Positions 48,847 through 59,366 of a DNA stretch of 64,000 nt are shown here, in pieces. The notes beneath the pieces are model-generated. The model did not search any database, had not been told where the DNA came from, and saw only the letters and a list, made by a program, of their open reading frames with translations. The stretch's first letter is position 1. The number at the start of each line of letters is the position of its first letter. The position numbers and the translations under genes were made by a program. Origin of the DNA: Corynespora cassiicola (taxonomy: Eukaryota; Ascomycota; Dothideomycetes; Pleosporales; Corynesporascaceae); assembly GCA_022059125.1 (NCBI GenBank), contig JAEUWY010000019.1, positions 496,001-560,000 on the forward strand. The letters run 5' to 3'.

Positions 48847-49498
48847 TACTGCGCATGAGCTCGAACCACCGATAAGCAGGTATATCCAATCGAGGAATCC
48901 TGGAGAAAGGAGCTTCTTGTCGTGTGGGGTATTCTGGGGGGCGCGACGCGATGGTAGCGGCTATTCCCCTTTGAAGCTAGGCGACGGAGTCCGGGCCATG
49001 TGCCGGAGACCTGACCGAGGTATCTCACGAGCGATCCGCTCTCAATGAAGCGATGGCGAGGGCCATTTACGTCATTCAATATGCTGTAAGACCAAAAACA
49101 ACCATGTAGAATGGGTGTTCGGTAGGAATCCAGAAAGAGGCTCTGGCGTACACAAATCTAGGCTTGATTGAGAGGACAGGTAGTCATGTGACTGTAGGTT
49201 ATATCTCCTTTTCAGGAACGTGTCCAATAATGACAATCAATAGGCACTACCAGAACAAAGAAATACAGGAATAGCAATAATAAGGGTTCGGTAAGCATCA
49301 AATTTCCATTGGAAAAAAAATTGGCGTAAACCATGACGCTTGTTTGAGAGAAGGTCCAGGTATAGCAGGGTGAATTGGCCCCAAGACCAAAGCACGTGGC
49401 TTTAAATGCCAGGCACCGTTCACAAATTAACAGACACCGGAAATTTTACCTACGTCAAAAATCGTAATTCGTTCTCTAATCATATATAATGACATAGC
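48847..49498. promoter_or_regulatory. Zn2Cys6 gene promoter and SDR 3' flank
   Basis: GTCCGG occurs at 48989-48994, about 145 bp upstream of the regulator's own ATG, within a GC-rich patch in otherwise AT-rich DNA. This allows autoregulation, as inference. No coding sequence is seen. Confidence 0.45.
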
Positions 49499-50444
49499 CT
49501 AAGGTAGGCAATAGCCTCCATCAATCAAAACATCGCTTCCAGTCATGTATGTACTTGCGTCACTGGCAAGATACAGATACAATCCCTTGATCTCCTTTGT
49601 ATGGCCTTGGCGTCCCAGGACAGCCATACGGTAGGCCTCATTGAGAGCTTGAGGTCCGGCACCCATCTTGGTATCGAAGAAACCAGGGCTAACAATGTTG
49701 ACCCTGGCAAAATCCCGCCATTCGCGAGCGAGCGACTTTCCAAATTGGGTTACAAATGCCTTGGTTCCATTGTAAACAGGCTGGTCAATGGGGACGTTGA
49801 CAATGTGAGCACTCATGCTCGAAGTGATGATGAGGTTTCCTTTGCCCTGGGTCTTGAATACTTCGCCAGCGTACTTCGCACAGTGCACCACTCCGTCAAC
49901 ATTCACCGACATCAGCTTCTTGTAGTCGTCGAGCGACATGTCGAGCAGTGGCTTGGAGTCTGGCATTCCAGCGTTTGCAACGAAGACGTCAATCCGGCCA
50001 AAATCCTTGACAACCTGAGCTACGGCTTCCTGGACCTTGGCTGCATCGGTGACTATAGCTGCAGTCAGTATTGAACGCCACGAAAAGCCAGGGTTCGAGA
50101 TGCTGTCATACCGTTTACTTGGTATGCCTTCGTCGTAACGCCGTGGGCCTTGGCCAACTCTTCGGCCTTTGCGACAGCGGCATTGTTTCTGGATGCGTCA
50201 GGTGACGAGCGGCCTACGTTGGCAGTCCGAAGACGGAGACGTACGAGTTATACCATAACGCCACATGGCCCTTTGCTTCCGCCATGGCTTGGGCAACAGC
50301 AAGACCGATGCCGTCGGCTGCGCCATTTACGACGACGACCTTGCCGCTGAGGTTGAACTGTTCGAGGACATTGCTGGGCGTGTCGGGGAACGGACGGGGG
50401 AAGCCAGCGCGGCTTCCCTGAGCGTCTTCTACTGACATGGACAT
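49499..50444 (-). CDS. short-chain dehydrogenase/reductase (sorbose/xylulose reductase type)
   Basis: A classical SDR of 276 residues from complement(49499..50052, 50112..50188, 50245..50444). The start MSMSVEDAQGSRAGFPRPFP has an N-terminal extension typical of fungal Sou1/L-xylulose-reductase-like enzymes. The cofactor loop is NGAADGIG (40-47), with Asn where most SDRs have Thr. The catalytic residues are Asn143, Ser173, Tyr186 and Lys190 (QPVYNGTK). The C terminus VLIDGGYCLP is typical. The family uses NADPH to reduce keto-sugars and related carbonyls. Next to GH88, a keto-deoxy-uronate substrate is attractive but unproven. The upstream region contains CGGACCG at 50675-50681. Confidence 0.93.
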
Positions 50445-50958
50445 TTTGGTAGATTTTCAGGGCGAAATGCGGGGTGAGGGGTACAAAGTTAGAACATGGG
50501 AGTAATTGCTAGGAGAAAATTGTTCGTCTGATTGCTTATGAGCGGGAACCACTAGGGTAACGCCAAAGATTCTTCAAATGCCGACGTGGACCTTTGGTTG
50601 CATCATCATGGGCTTTCTTCGGGTTTCTGTGAGTCAAATCGGCCTAGTGAGTACCGAGTGCCTTTTCTGGTAATCGGACCGCCTTGACGATAAGAACTTG
50701 GACGATGCGTGTGATAAGAGGTCGATCACTTTTCGCCTCCATTTATACGATTACGAGGGCAAAGGACCAGACGCCTCGAGCGCCATGCGCCACCCCCTAG
50801 CTAGTAGACTACTTGTTCAAACAAGCGGCAGTCACAACAGAATCGATGAAGTATGGGAAGTTTGATTAACAAGGCATGTATGGTTACGCGTAGATCTATA
50901 CGCGCTGCTAAGAATGATCATAATTGAGAGGATGTCAGTGCTCGATTAAAGAGGGTTT
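50445..50958. promoter_or_regulatory. SDR promoter and 3' flank of the adjacent gene
   Basis: A 514-bp spacer between two minus-strand genes. CGGACCG at 50675-50681 lies about 231 bp before the SDR ATG and is the reverse complement of the 7-mer in the MFS promoter. No coding sequence. Confidence 0.45.
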
Positions 50959-51849
50959 CTAGGCAGCCGGCGCAATGGAGAACAAAAGACAATATTCTCC
51001 TTCATTTTCTTCCAGGAAGACAGTAACACTCCCTATAGTCAAACAGCCCAACTGTCGTTTATGCTGCGCCAAAAGATATCCCACGCCCGTTCCATTGGGC
51101 GATCCAAGTAGCGCCTGGCCTTCTCTGGTGTTCATGCCGAATGTTACACCGGGCCATGCTGTCGCTTCTTGATCGGTAGTGCTCAACACACCTTCAATGA
51201 TGTCGAGAGTGGCTTTATTGGTGATGTTGGCGCGAATGACATATCTAAGAACAGATTCTTGCATTCCCGGCTGCCGAAATTTGTAGTTGTTTACCACGTC
51301 TTTCCATTGGAGAAAGGCAACGTCAGACCAATAATACAGTTCTGGGGTAAGACTAGCACCAGCCGCCGTGGTCATCTTCATGTTGCTATCGGCAATTATG
51401 ACACCTTCGGCGGGATTGATGGTCTGCTTGTACTCCGCTAAGACAGGCCGAATTTGCTCTCCGTTAATCTCAAAAGTCTGGTTGAAGTCGACAAACGACT
51501 GTACAAATTGTCCGCCCATCCACCACATGGTATTGGACACTCCAATGGCCTCCAACGCTTGTTGGGCTACGGGCGAAGCGCCCAAATCTTTGTCCAGATG
51601 TATTTGGTAACCCCAAAGCGCCAAATCTTCTACCTCTTGAAATGGACTCTCGATAGAAAATATGTTGCTTGAAAGGATTTGCCCTGCCTCTTGATTCCCG
51701 ACTTTCATCAAAGATAGGAGTACCTTTGCCTTGAATAGAAACTTGGGTAGAAGCTTAAAATAGCTATCCATCTTCTCATTATGTACAGATTCATCCCATC
51801 CATCGATGTCATCTGATCCCCAAGGCTCAAAGCATGCGTTGGCCTCCAT
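50959..51849 (-). CDS. uncharacterised fungal protein, single exon
   Basis: An intronless gene for 296 residues starting at the ATG at 51849 (MEANACFEPWGSDDIDGWDE). It has no signal peptide or membrane segment. The C-terminal part, with NTREGQALLGSPNGTGVGYL and LGCLTIGSVTVF, has the look of a widespread Pezizomycotina family of unknown function that I recall but cannot name. Tryptophans recur (MWWMGGQF, LYYWSDVAFLQW). I recognise no catalytic motif. It follows the SDR on the same strand, so it may belong to the same regional group, but its promoter lacks the GGTCCG-type element. A real gene is likely from its codon-consistent open frame. Confidence 0.75.
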   Translation of the reverse strand: MEANACFEPWGSDDIDGWDESVHNEKMDSYFKLLPKFLFKAKVLLSLMKVGNQEAGQILSSNIFSIESPFQEVEDLALWGYQIHLDKDLGASPVAQQALEAIGVSNTMWWMGGQFVQSFVDFNQTFEINGEQIRPVLAEYKQTINPAEGVIIADSNMKMTTAAGASLTPELYYWSDVAFLQWKDVVNNYKFRQPGMQESVLRYVIRANITNKATLDIIEGVLSTTDQEATAWPGVTFGMNTREGQALLGSPNGTGVGYLLAQHKRQLGCLTIGSVTVFLEENEGEYCLLFSIAPAA

Positions 51850-54040
51850 TGTCTCAGACAAATATTTACACTTTGGGAATTTCTAGGATATGTTCAAACT
51901 ACTTGTGCTAATGATTGAGCAAGAACACTTGGGCATCTGTGAATAGTGTGCAGTAACATGATGTATATATAACCTAGCTCTAGTACATTGTGCGACTCAG
52001 CATGATAACTACATGGTCTTTTATACTTTTTACAATGTACGAATTTGCATGAGGCTTCCCAACAGTGAGCTTGAGTTTGATTACTGTAATACGAAAAGTT
52101 TCCATCTTGAAGCATTGTGCGATTATAATGCTATCTTCATAATGTGTATGGTTAAGAAATCATCATCCTTGCTCTACTAAATTCCTTGTAAGTACTATGC
52201 GAGGCATGCTCATGAATCTGTAAAATATTTCAATGGTACAACTAGTTCCGTAGCAGTGTTGATTTGAAGTTAGTCCAGAAGCGGTACAAAGATGTCATCT
52301 CAAAATGGATGCAGAGTATAGAAGGGTTGACTCAAGCAAGCAGCACAAAGCCTATGCCCCTCGGGTCTACCTAGGTAGGTTTTTTTTTTACTTAGGTATC
52401 AAGGCAGTACCTTTGACTGGCGGTACCTAGGGACCTCGGGAGGTATATATACCCACATGACCGTTCGAACAGTGCGCGGCTAGACCAATGGCAGACTCTT
52501 GGTGCTCAAGGAAAACAGCACAACATGCACATGTCCATCTTTCTTTTCGAAAAATTTGTTCTTCTAAAATATCAACTCTGTCAAACTTTTCCAAAACGTG
52601 ACTTGGTCACTGGACCTGTCACCTGATGCCTCAGCAGCGTGAGCGCCTACTCCGTCTCTTTGCTCATCACTGCCCAATCTTGAGGCCAGTAATGGCCAAT
52701 GTTCTTGCTAGGCCTAGGCAGTGGTTGTAAGAATGATAAAGATGGTGTGGAAATGCCCACAGCGTGGCCAGTCAATGGGTGCACGGCTGCGGGACGGCCA
52801 CCGCCCGCCGACACCCCTGGTTAAGGCCGGGGCAGAGAAGGAAGGGGCACCAACGCGCACAGCCGGCGAGGCACTTATTAATTGCTCACGTCAGTCACAC
52901 ACACTATGCGTCCTCAAAAACCACAAGAGAGAAAACCTGGCCCGTCGAACAGTCCATGACTTTTTTTTTTTCGTTCACCCCAATTGCCGGCTGCATCACG
53001 CACGCGATTCAAAAAGATGAAGCACTCCCGTAACGCAACGCACCATACACATGCGAGTCCCAAACCAAACCCTCAGCGGAAACCATGACCCGTGGCCTGC
53101 GAGGCCCAGGAGGTCCAGGAGGCCCAGGAGGCCCCTCCACTTGCTGCCGTGGCCCAATATACTCGATGCGATGCGAGATGCTCCAACGTTTAGCTTCCCG
53201 CCAGCCAGACAGCGTAGCGCGCAGTGGAGCCGAGCGAGCGAGCGAAACCCAGCCCAACCTCCCGTCCCCTAGCGATTCGATCGGCCACAGTCACACGCGC
53301 GGCCTCGATCACATTCATCATCACGCCTCGCGTGAGCATTACCTCAGGACGGCTCGAAACGAGTCCCGCAGCTACCTGGCTAGTCCCGAGTCCCGTCACC
53401 CGTCCACCCCGCGCAGTGCAGTGTGAGCAATAGAGACGAGAGCGAAGCCGGCGAGCTCGCGGCACCAAGTCCCCGCCGCGCAGAGCAAGAGGGACCGGAG
53501 AGCAGCAGGCCAAAAGTCAATGAAATGGCCGCGAGAAGCAGACACGTCGCACGCCCTCGCGCGAGCACATGACGGCTCCTCTACCAGTGGCCGGCCAGTT
53601 TGACGGGGACCAGGCCATCTGGCGAATGGGGGAGCGCGGCATCCAAGGACGAAGCATGCACGGGCCCCACAAAACCACTCCCGTACCTCGACATCTAAAA
53701 CACGCCGCAGAACGGGGGACGGGCGAGTCGTTGGCGGCATTTTTTTTTTTTTCAAAAACTCGCTTAGGACCTTGGGACCTTGGTTCCTCCTGCGCGGGGA
53801 CGAGGAAGATACAGTAGGCCGGCTTAGACTGCATTGGATTCGACATGTTCTGCCTGGGCGCGCCGAAACGCGGCCGCAAAGTTTCCCTTGCTACTCGCTG
53901 CTGCCGGGAGTCGTCACAAAGTGAACGAGACGGGGCCAGTTTGGGTGAGCATGTGGGTGCTGCTGGTTGCTGATGCTGATGCTGATGTTGCTACTGCAAC
54001 TGCTGCGTTGCCCGGCCAGAGGCCAGATTCGGGTTCAGAT

Positions 54041-54086
54041 CCAGGTCCAGGTCCAGGTCCAGGTCCAGGTCCAGGTCCAGGTCCAG
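54041..54086. repeat. (CCAGGT)x7 tandem repeat
   Basis: Seven perfect copies of a 6-bp unit plus a partial eighth, noncoding. Confidence 0.92.
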
Positions 54087-54563
54087 GGCATGTCAGGTAG
54101 CAGCAGAAAGCAACTGCGGCAAGCAAAAAGGCAAAGGCAGAGCAGAGCTCGAATCCCTACCGCTGCAACTGCAGCTCCCACCGGAATTGGTTGGCCGACT
54201 TGCTAAGTTGGTCGGTGGCTGGCTCCAGGCGTGAGCCCCTCGCACGCCGCAAACGACGGCCTGCGGCGGCGGCGACGGCGTGGTCATGGTTGGGTTGGGT
54301 TGAGGCCCATCCATGATGGTGATGACGGCCTGCGTGCCCACACCCACCGTACGGGACAAAAGTCTGCTTGCCGGCTCGATGCTTTGTTTTTTCGCCGGCC
54401 AGCCTACCATTTACCCTCCTTCCAGCTGGTCTCCTCGCACACGCTGCAAAAGCAGATGGCGGGTGTTTCGCTAGCCAGCCAGCCAGTCTGACCAAAAAGT
54501 ACACCTGTGTGCCGTGTATGTGCCATACATAGGCCGGTCAGCTCCCTGGCCTTTTTTCCTCCA

Positions 54564-54626
54564 GCACCACCACCATCATCATCATCATCATCACCATCCT
54601 CCTCACCACCACCACCACCACCACCA
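54564..54626. repeat. CAC/CAT triplet repeat
   Basis: A run of (ATC)6 flanked by ACC triplets, then a CCACCA-rich run: a compound trinucleotide microsatellite of about 60 bp. Confidence 0.88.
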
Positions 54627-54918
54627 AGCCCTCGACTGTTCTCATCCTCGTCCCCAATGGGGCTGCTTTTCGTAGCACGAGACAAGGATTTGATTCCGGG
54701 GCAGGCCGGCGCGCGACACAACGACTGATTCACAAACACGCGGGTGTGTGAGGTGAGGGGAGCAGGTGGGAGAAAAAAAAGGGAGCTTGGTGCCGTCGGG
54801 GGCTGCGGTTGCAGTTGCAGTGCTGGGTGACGCACTCTGGGCACGCTCTTCTGGCACGTTTGGGGCTTAATATTCCTACCGTTGCCCCGTCCGTTGCCCT
54901 ACCCTACCCACCTCTGGG

Positions 54919-54939
54919 CGAGCGAGCGAGCGAGCGAGC
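54919..54939. repeat. (GCGA)5 tetranucleotide repeat
   Basis: Five perfect copies, noncoding. Confidence 0.85.
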
Positions 54940-55384
54940 AAGCCAGTCAGCCCGCCTACTAACCCAACCTAACCTCTGCATCGCCCGGCCGACGAGGACC
55001 CACCTTGCTACCGCTAGCCTAACCTCCGCGAGCCAGACTTTTGTTTGCTTTCTTCGCAAAGGATTTTCCCCTCTTCGCCGGCCTTTTGCATCTTTGCACC
55101 GCTCCAATTGGGGCCTGCACGGCTTTTGCACCCATGGCATGCACACGACGCACGCCGGGCAGACGAGCACAACGGAGCCATGGGTCAACGGGGTGAGCTG
55201 GCAGGCGGCCAGGCAAGCGGAAGGCCTGCCACGCCTCATCCCCGCCCTGCCGGCCCTCAATTAATGCTGGCAAAAGAACAAAGAGAACCAGAAAAGCACA
55301 GAGATGACGGCTCACAGACACAGACACAGCCATGGCAACACCACACAGCACAGCAACGCAACGCAACATGCCGTACCGTACCGC

Positions 55385-55410
55385 CCATCCATCCATCCAT
55401 CCATCCATCC
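55385..55410. repeat. (CCAT)6 tetranucleotide repeat
   Basis: Six copies of CCAT/CATC, followed by ACGCACG and CGCCCG repeats to about 55490. Confidence 0.88.
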
Positions 55411-57446
55411 ACTTTATCCACGCACGCACGTACGCCTGCACGTCCATACGCACGTCCATACGCACGCCCGCCCGCCCGTCCGCTCTGCACCTCTTCTTCT
55501 GGCACGGACAACCGCACATATATACATGCAAACATGTATATCTACGCCGTCCGTCCTCGTCAGGACCCAAGGCCCAAGAGGCAGACAGGCAGACAGGCAG
55601 CAGGATCGGATCGGACCCCGACGTGCTGCGACGCAACGCAGTCAGACTCGGCGAGGAGCCATGGGCCGTCAAGTCACGACTGTCATGCAAGCGTGCTGCA
55701 TCCGTGCCAGCGCCCGCACCCACGCCCACATGGCTGCCTGCCCGCCTGCACACAGACGCATACCATACCCCGCGAAGAGACAATAATCAACTCGTCACTT
55801 TTCACCACACACCTTTCCCACCCAGCCTTTCCATGGTTCTCGTCGTCCTCGTCGTCGTCTTCCTTTTCGTCCCACACGTTTTTTTTTCTTTCCTTACTTT
55901 CATCTCAATCTCGCATTCTCTTCTCACATCCTCTTACATGCTCAATCCGCATCATCATCACCATCTCATAAAAACATCTTCTCTGTTGCTCCTTAGGAAG
56001 TGCCAAGGTAAAAAAAAGAGGTATTCATAAATAGCTAATCTGCTCCCCCCTCCACACACTCGTCCCTCCCCTCTTCTACTTGATGGTCGCCCCCTCCTCC
56101 TTCTCGTCGTCGTCTCAGTCGTCGTAGTGCACCAGTGGCTCCATTTTTGAAGATATTGCCATCTTGTTGTTCTCGTGGTATCCCGCACAAGACCTTGCCA
56201 ACCGATTCACCACATTCGACTGCACATTTCCCAGCAGACAGACAGATGTGGGAAGAAAAGGACAGAACGAAAAAATTACAGCAGTCGTCGTCTTCGTCCA
56301 TCGTCCGGTCCATGGATTCGATCCGATCCGATCCGATTCGATTTGGTACGACGCCGTCTTCGTCTTCGCCTTCTGATCTCGTCGACCCCTCGTGCGTATT
56401 CTTGCTTGCCATTGAAGCTTCCACATTCCATGCCCACCATACAAAGCAAGAGAGACTACAACAACAAGGGGAAAAGAAAGAAGAGAAGCCTTCGGTCGCC
56501 ATACCCAAGACGTGGACTCCGTCTCGAATATACAGGGGAGAGGGGTGAAGGGCAGATTAGCTCCTTTGCAGAAAGTAAAGGAAAAGAAAGAGGGAGTGAG
56601 AGTATCAGTGGGAGAGGGAGAGAGAGAGAGAGAAAAAGGACAATTGATTAGGGATTAGTCATTCACGTTATCGCACCGTCGTTGACTTCGTGAAGACGCC
56701 AGAGTCCCGAGTTCACCGTTACCCCTCCGATCCGTCATGAGTTAACGTTCCGTCGTAAGCAGCGAGGAGGCAAAGCATTGATTTGGACATAGGAAATAAG
56801 GTGTGGCCGCGCCAAAGATTTTGTCGACATGGAACAGTAGGAAGGAAACATGTGGAGATCGTGCAGTGTGTGCGTGTGTATGACTGTGTGTCGAGTCGGT
56901 GGGAAATGTACAAAGGAGGGGCGGCGTAGATCCACGGGGGGCCGCGGTAGAAGACACAGCGTCGGTCCATCATGGCCTAATGCCAGGAAATGGGTGACGC
57001 CGTGCCATCAAGTGCCCTCGGCGTTCCTAGATGCGAATCCGTACCGAAATTAGAGGAGTAGATGGAAGTGGGGGATCAAGGGCTCATGCATCCGTATCGT
57101 CATGACCCGTCGCCAGGCCCAGGAGGTGTAACGCAAAGGAAACAAGAAGGTCAAGGTAAGTGGCCACTCCTCACATCGTCAGGTATAAATCCCAAAGTCA
57201 AGGTAGGAACACCAGTGGGGAGGGGCCGGGAGAGTCGAAGGGTAGATGGCGGTATTGACAGGACATAGGAAATGCTTTTTCGAACAAAACTGGGTGGACC
57301 AGAAGCCACAGGCCGGGTATGAGGGCTGGTCCCATGAGATGATCCGCAGATGATGCAATGGATGGCGCCCCGAGGCTGCCAATGCTAACGCCGATGATGC
57401 AAACAAACACCGAAGACACGCGCTGAAGACTGAAGACATTGACCGT

Positions 57447-59366
57447 CTAGGGACGAGGCGAAAGAGTCGAATCGCACGCTACGCCGGCAAAACGCTGTTC
57501 GAACGAGGCCGCCGGCTCGAATCCGTGCGACGTCGAAGCCCGGGGGAAGGTGTTGTTTGGACGTCCGACGAAGGGGGAGCCGAGCCGGATCGTCGACTGG
57601 CCGAGCGTCTCTGGCTCGACCGGGCTGGTGGGAGCAGGCGTGTGCATGGCCGCTGGAGCGCCGCTGTCTACGAAAGGGTCGTACAGGGGCATGGACTGCA
57701 CACAGTTGGCAGAAGGACCACGGCGAGAGCCCTCCATCATGTCGCCCAAGCTGAAGCCACGACTACGGACACGGCGGTGGCTGGACTCGGCAGGGGCGCC
57801 AAACAGTTGATCAACGAAGCTGTTGCCTCGGTTTCGGGCCTGGTGTTCAAAGTTATGGAGAGCACGCCGCTTAAATGGGCGTGACATGGGCTTGGGGGCA
57901 TGGAGCTGGAAAGGCGAACCCAAGCGAGGAGGATTTGTCGACGGTGCATGCCAGGTCTGTGCCGTATTTTGGTTCATGTTCACGTCGTTGCTCTGGGACT
58001 CATTCTGGAAAGAAGAACCAAACACATCGCCCAGGCCCAGACCAAGACCAATGTGCAGAGATTGGGACTTTTGATGGGCAGAAGCGCGTGCGTGGGACCA
58101 GTTGTTCTCTGCAGGTCGAGGGGTGTTGTCCGTCGCCAGCTGTGACAGGGGGTTGCCGAGCTGCATCGAGGCCGCAGTGCTCGTAGCAAGGGATACGTTC
58201 ATGTCACGCGTGGAGAAGGTAGTCGTGCCCTGAGAGCCCTGTGAGAATGGAGAGGAGAGAGGGGCCGGCTGGATGGTGTCAGACGACTCTTGTGGTGAGG
58301 ACTGGAATGGTGACGGCGAGCGCTGGAGCAGACGCTGATAGTGAGCCGACAAGGTAGGTTTCTGTTTGGCCAGAATTCGGAGCCGCTTGCGGCACTGCTT
58401 CTCGTTGGGAAACCTCGAGTACGACTTTGAGTTAGCAGGGACTGGAGTGTTGCTGCCGCTCTTGAAGGGCTTGATGGTGTCGGGGGTGTCGTTGCGTGCA
58501 CTATAGTGCCGGGCTGCTCGGAGGCTGGCCACGCCATTCTGTCGAGGCCCCTTCCAGGTCATACGAGCCTTGCGTGCTACACGATGGCAGACACCATTGG
58601 GCGGAACCGTACTGGGCAGGCTCTTGAAGGGCGTCACGGTGGGGTCCTGGAGATAGGTGAGGTAAGTAGTCCACAGGTGACAGTCCATGTCTTCGGTAAA
58701 CGTGGCACGTAGCTTCAGCTTCTTGGGACGCGACTGCTGGAAGGCCAGGGGCGAGCTCAGCTGGCGGGCCTGAGATTTCTGGACGTCGGCGGCACAGAAG
58801 GAGAAGGGGTCGTTCATATCCTCCTCCGGGCTCGTGCAGCTGCCGCCCAGTGAGGGGAACGAATCGACGCTGCCCCTGGAGGAGATGGAAGAGTCGGAGA
58901 AGCCAGACGACGACGTGGGTCGACTTGACGTCTCGCTATGATTGGCATGGTCCATCTCGGCCCAGGTATCGGTGCCGTCGAAGCTGTCGATGCAGCGAAT
59001 CTGGGAGACTGGCGTCTTTGGCGGCGATAGCATGCGGCCAAAGGCTAGACCAGGGGACAGATAGTCATTGTCGGTGGGCGGCAGCGACGGGAAGTCGACG
59101 AAGGCGTCCGAATGCAGTTCGGGGGGTTCGATGGTGGGGATGGGACGATCTTCAACGGCGGCCTTGAAGTCGTCCACGTCAATGGCGGGAGTGTAGACGG
59201 TGCGTCGGCGGCGGACCCTGAGCGTCTGGCGCGGAGGAGGAGGGGGGATGAGGTCCTCTGGCTGCTGATCGGGCTCAGGAGTCCGCGGCGGCTGGCCGTC
59301 TTGGTAGTGGAACATGAAGTTCCTGGGGAGGGTGATGGAGGAGAGGCGGGGCTGTTCCGACTCCAT
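57447..59366 (-). CDS. Ser/Pro-rich fungal protein of unknown function
   Basis: A single open exon of 639 residues from the ATG at 59366 (MESEQPRLSSITLPRNFMFH). Most of it is disordered, Ser/Pro/Thr-rich sequence. Two blocks look folded and conserved: residues 211-272, a basic patch then RATFTEDMDCHLWTTYLTYL and PSTVPPNGVCHRVARKAR, and residues 316-352 (SRFPNEKQCRKRLRILAKQK). The spacing of aromatic and basic residues is reminiscent of a small helical DNA-binding unit, but I cannot assign a family. Short motifs near the C terminus, RVRSRGFSLGDMM and NSFVDQLFGAP, with R-x-R-x-x-S consensus, could be kinase or 14-3-3 targets. A cytosolic or nuclear regulatory protein is plausible. No introns, and no functional link to neighbours. 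Confidence 0.82.
   Translation of the reverse strand: MESEQPRLSSITLPRNFMFHYQDGQPPRTPEPDQQPEDLIPPPPPRQTLRVRRRRTVYTPAIDVDDFKAAVEDRPIPTIEPPELHSDAFVDFPSLPPTDNDYLSPGLAFGRMLSPPKTPVSQIRCIDSFDGTDTWAEMDHANHSETSSRPTSSSGFSDSSISSRGSVDSFPSLGGSCTSPEEDMNDPFSFCAADVQKSQARQLSSPLAFQQSRPKKLKLRATFTEDMDCHLWTTYLTYLQDPTVTPFKSLPSTVPPNGVCHRVARKARMTWKGPRQNGVASLRAARHYSARNDTPDTIKPFKSGSNTPVPANSKSYSRFPNEKQCRKRLRILAKQKPTLSAHYQRLLQRSPSPFQSSPQESSDTIQPAPLSSPFSQGSQGTTTFSTRDMNVSLATSTAASMQLGNPLSQLATDNTPRPAENNWSHARASAHQKSQSLHIGLGLGLGDVFGSSFQNESQSNDVNMNQNTAQTWHAPSTNPPRLGSPFQLHAPKPMSRPFKRRALHNFEHQARNRGNSFVDQLFGAPAESSHRRVRSRGFSLGDMMEGSRRGPSANCVQSMPLYDPFVDSGAPAAMHTPAPTSPVEPETLGQSTIRLGSPFVGRPNNTFPRASTSHGFEPAASFEQRFAGVACDSTLSPRP

Larger units (their letters stand above)
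51850..57446. other. 5.6-kb gene-free, repeat-bearing region
   Basis: 51.85-52.7 kb is AT-rich; from there to 57.4 kb the DNA is GC-rich with many microsatellites. No frame shows a domain or sensible intron structure. Longer frames at 55.0-56.0 kb (+) and 55.0-55.8 kb (-) overlap each other and consist of His/Pro/Ser/Arg low complexity. Repeats are listed separately. T-rich, A-rich and CT-rich tracts flank 55.8-56.6 kb and could belong to an unannotated noncoding transcript or UTR, with no direct support. Confidence 0.55.

Noticed and set aside
55045..55971. Plus-strand open frame (308 codons) overlapping a 254-codon minus-strand frame
   Set aside because: His/Pro/Arg low complexity built from CCAT, ACGC and related repeats; mutually exclusive with the opposite frame; no supporting splice logic.
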